DNA of 5,260 nucleotides, taken from positions 1 to 5,260 of the forward strand of contig PUNR01000259.1 in NCBI GenBank assembly GCA_003551805.1, given 5' to 3'. The notes beneath the pieces are model-generated. The model searched no databases. It was not told the DNA's origin and saw nothing but the letters and a program-made list of their open reading frames with translations. The position numbers and the translations under genes were made by a program. How positions within the stretch are numbered: the first letter of the stretch is position 1; each line of letters opens with the position of its first letter. Origin of the DNA: Loktanella sp. Its GTDB lineage: Bacteria; Pseudomonadota; Alphaproteobacteria; Rhodobacterales; Rhodobacteraceae. Positions 3,295 to 5,260 of the stretch are shown here, one piece after another.

Positions 3295-5097
3295 CAACAC
3301 CTGACCAACTTTTCCCTCAAGCTGCGGCTTGCGATTGCCATGATTGCCATGCTCGTTACGGTATGTGCGGTGCTCGTTACCCTTTCGGCACGCCAGACAA
3401 TGGATGCAATGCTGGATGACGTCCAAAACCGGCAAGATACATCACTGCGGGTCATCGCATCGGTGTTCCAGTCTGCCTATGACGACCTGACCGTGACCTA
3501 TGGAACCAACGGGCAGATCAGCCGCGCCGCATGGACGAACCTGCCGGATTTTGACAATCACACCCTGATCGATCAGGTGGGGCGGGTTTCCGGTGAAGTT
3601 GCGACTGTTTTTGTGTGGGACGTCGCCGAAAATGACTATCGACGGATGACGACCAACATCGTCAAACCTGACGGGGATCGTGCTGTTGGCACCTATCTTG
3701 GCCGCGATAACCCGGTCTACGTCGCGATCCGGCAAGGTCAGACCTATCGGGGCGAAGCTGTCATTCTTGGCAAACCCTACCTGACCGCCTACCTGCCGGT
3801 CTATGACAACGCAAACGATGTCATCGGCATTCTGTTTGTCGGGGTGGAACGGACGGTCGTCGATATTGCCATCCGCGACAGATTGCTGACCATGCTGATC
3901 GCTTCGACGGTTGTGATTGGCGTAGGTGCTTTGACAATCATCGTTTTGTCGGTCCGTCTGACACGACCAATTTCAGACATTTCCAGCGCAATTGCACAGA
4001 TCGCAGACGGAAATCTGGCCGCTGATGTACCCCATACCACCAAAAAAGACGAAATCGGCGAAATCGCCGCACGAATTGCGCGATTCAAGGTTGATCTGCA
4101 ACGCAATCGTGACCTTGAACAGGCGGCGGCCAAAACGCATGCCGAACAGACAAAGGTGATGGGTTTGCTGCGCACCGGCATTGCGCGACTGGCGGAAGGG
4201 GACTTGATCTATAAAATTACGTCTGATCCATCCGACCCCTTTCCCCCTGCATATGACGCCTTGCGCGAAGACTTTAACGCCCTGGTCGACAGCTTGTCAG
4301 AAACGCTGACGGACATCGCGCAAATCGCGGGCGAGGTGACAATCGCAACCCAAGGCATCGCATCAATGTCCGACACGCTTGCCCGCAGGGTGGAATCGCA
4401 GGCGGCGACACTGGCGGAATCTTCATCAACGCTGCGCAACCTAAGCGAAACAGGCAAGGTCATCGCTGACAAGGCGGCCCATGCCGACGATATGGCCCAG
4501 AACAGCCTGACCCTATCCACCCAAAGCCGGCAGGTGCTGGATGATGCGACGCAGGCCATTCAGGATATCGAAGAATCATCAGGCCAGATCAATCGCATCA
4601 TCACCGTGATCGAAGACATTGCATTTCAGACAAACCTACTTGCACTCAACGCCGGTGTAGAAGCGGCCCGCGCCGGCGACGCAGGCAGAGGTTTTGCCGT
4701 CGTCGCCTCTGAAGTCAGGGCCTTGTCCATGCGCGCGACGGAATCTGCCCGCGAAATTCGCACCTTGATCACGGCAAGCAGATCAAAAATCAGCGAAGGC
4801 ACGATCCTTGTGCAAAACACCGGAACTGCCTTAGGTCAGGTGCTGGCGCAGGTCGAACAAATGGGAACGATCATTCAGGACATTGCAATATCCATCAAAG
4901 GTCAGGCCGCTGGCCAGTCCGAGATCAGCGCAGGGGTCCAGCAATTGGATCACATGACCCAAGAAAATGCCGCTTTGGGTGAAGAGGCGAACGCCGCGAG
5001 CGTTACGCTCAAGACCGAAGCCTTGCGCCTTTCAGAAACCCTGCAACAATTCCGAACCCACGAAAACACCCGTCGTCCCGCAAGCTATGCAGCCTGA
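3292..5097 (+). CDS. Transmembrane methyl-accepting chemotaxis protein with periplasmic Cache sensor
   Basis: This 601-residue chemoreceptor should sense a small ligand in the periplasm and control CheA/CheW at the flagellar or other Che system. Numbered from GTG 3292, the layout is a membrane helix at about 11-32, then a periplasmic domain at about 35-190. That domain resembles the Cache 3/Cache 2 type, with ATVFVWDVAENDYRRMTTN, RAVGTYLGRDNPVY, YRGEAVILGKPYLTAYLPVYD and VIGILFVGV. A second helix follows at about 199-221, then HAMP at about 221-272 (RLTRPISDI, DEIGEIAARI). A second HAMP-like unit lies at about 291-342 (GLLRTGIARLAEGDL, YDALREDFNALVDSL). The signalling coiled coil spans about 345-585 with the conserved tip at 441-479 (AFQTNLLALNAGVEAARAGD, GRGFAVVASEVRAL). 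The C-terminus ends RRPASYAA and has no NWETF-type CheR/CheB tether. No che gene is in view, so it is an orphan receptor gene between two terminators. The ligand cannot be told from sequence. Confidence 0.95.
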   Translation: MQHLTNFSLKLRLAIAMIAMLVTVCAVLVTLSARQTMDAMLDDVQNRQDTSLRVIASVFQSAYDDLTVTYGTNGQISRAAWTNLPDFDNHTLIDQVGRVSGEVATVFVWDVAENDYRRMTTNIVKPDGDRAVGTYLGRDNPVYVAIRQGQTYRGEAVILGKPYLTAYLPVYDNANDVIGILFVGVERTVVDIAIRDRLLTMLIASTVVIGVGALTIIVLSVRLTRPISDISSAIAQIADGNLAADVPHTTKKDEIGEIAARIARFKVDLQRNRDLEQAAAKTHAEQTKVMGLLRTGIARLAEGDLIYKITSDPSDPFPPAYDALREDFNALVDSLSETLTDIAQIAGEVTIATQGIASMSDTLARRVESQAATLAESSSTLRNLSETGKVIADKAAHADDMAQNSLTLSTQSRQVLDDATQAIQDIEESSGQINRIITVIEDIAFQTNLLALNAGVEAARAGDAGRGFAVVASEVRALSMRATESAREIRTLITASRSKISEGTILVQNTGTALGQVLAQVEQMGTIIQDIAISIKGQAAGQSEISAGVQQLDHMTQENAALGEEANAASVTLKTEALRLSETLQQFRTHENTRRPASYAA

Positions 5098-5148
5098 CAA
5101 GCAAGGTATCGCACAGCAGGCCATTTTTACGCGACAAGGTGACAGATC

Positions 5149-5189
5149 AAAAAAGCCCCGGCGTTTCCACCGGGGCCTTTTTATTTTTT
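5149..5189 (+). terminator. Bidirectional intrinsic terminator between convergent genes
   Basis: GCCCCGG (5155-5161) pairs with CCGGGGC (5170-5176) around an 8-nt loop. Six A residues (5149-5154) precede the stem, and TTTTTATTTTTT (5178-5189) follows it. The A-run can extend the stem past one unpaired C at 5177, and on the opposite strand it acts as a T-tract. It therefore suits both the chemoreceptor gene and the minus-strand gene converging from the right. The minus-strand stop codon lies within this T-tract. Confidence 0.93.
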
Positions 5190-5260
5190 ACGCTGCCGAC
5201 CGGCTGCGGGACCGGCCACCGCCGCCACCTGCACCGGGTCTGCGGCCGCCTTGCGGCTTG
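5188..5260 (-). CDS. C-terminal Gly/Arg/Ser-rich tail of a convergent gene (partial), possibly a DEAD-box RNA helicase
   Basis: On the minus strand, a frame entering from the window edge encodes 23 residues, KPQGGRRPGAG then GGGGRSRSRSAA, and stops at TAA (5190-5188). Basic Gly/Arg/Ser tails like this are typical of disordered RNA-binding extensions, for example at the end of RhlE-like DEAD-box helicases in alphaproteobacteria. The stop sits directly at the bidirectional terminator, as expected for a real convergent gene end. Only the tail is visible, so the family is a guess. Other RNA- or DNA-binding proteins with glycine-rich tails would fit, and so would chance reading of GC-rich DNA. Confidence 0.5.
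   Translation of the reverse strand, partial: KPQGGRRPGAGGGGGRSRSRSAA

Overview
The window looks like chromosomal DNA of an alphaproteobacterium, most likely Rhodobacterales (Roseobacter-type). This rests on gene order, on protein features (a cysteine-free L31, a TrmD with a long N-terminal leader, an S16 with an Ala/Glu/Lys-rich tail) and on moderately high GC. No mobile element, CRISPR array, tRNA or rRNA gene was found.

Positions 1-3220 hold a co-directional housekeeping block on the + strand. It contains the last codons of a probable GNAT acetyltransferase, a monofunctional AroQ-type chorismate mutase, rpsP (S16), an unannotated 50-codon single-pass membrane microprotein, rimM, trmD, rplS (L19) and rpmE (L31). 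It closes with a strong intrinsic terminator. This is the classic rpsP-rimM-trmD-rplS operon, making two ribosomal proteins, a 30S maturation factor and the tRNA m1G37 methyltransferase, with L31 added at the end. Many junctions are tightly coupled: the GNAT and mutase genes overlap by 8 nt, the microprotein and rimM by 8 nt, and rimM and trmD by 11 nt. The rplS stop codon lies inside the rpmE Shine-Dalgarno sequence. Two junctions are different. rpsP is bracketed by two GC-rich hairpins, and a 254-nt gap separates trmD from rplS. That gap has a candidate promoter at its start, mutually exclusive stems in the middle, and a 6-bp hairpin just ahead of the rplS ribosome binding site. These are natural places for the cell to make more S16 and L19 than RimM and TrmD.

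Positions 3221-5190 form an independent unit: one transmembrane methyl-accepting chemotaxis protein with a periplasmic Cache sensor, tandem HAMP modules and a cytoplasmic signalling hairpin. Its start is best placed at a GTG at 3292 behind a good Shine-Dalgarno sequence. The gene ends at a terminator that reads well on both strands. Beyond it, the last 23 codons of a convergent minus-strand gene with a Gly/Arg/Ser-rich tail enter the window, probably an RNA-binding protein such as a DEAD-box helicase.

No clearly new multi-gene system is present. The most promising undescribed items are the two-cysteine membrane microprotein between rpsP and rimM, and the structured region between trmD and rplS.
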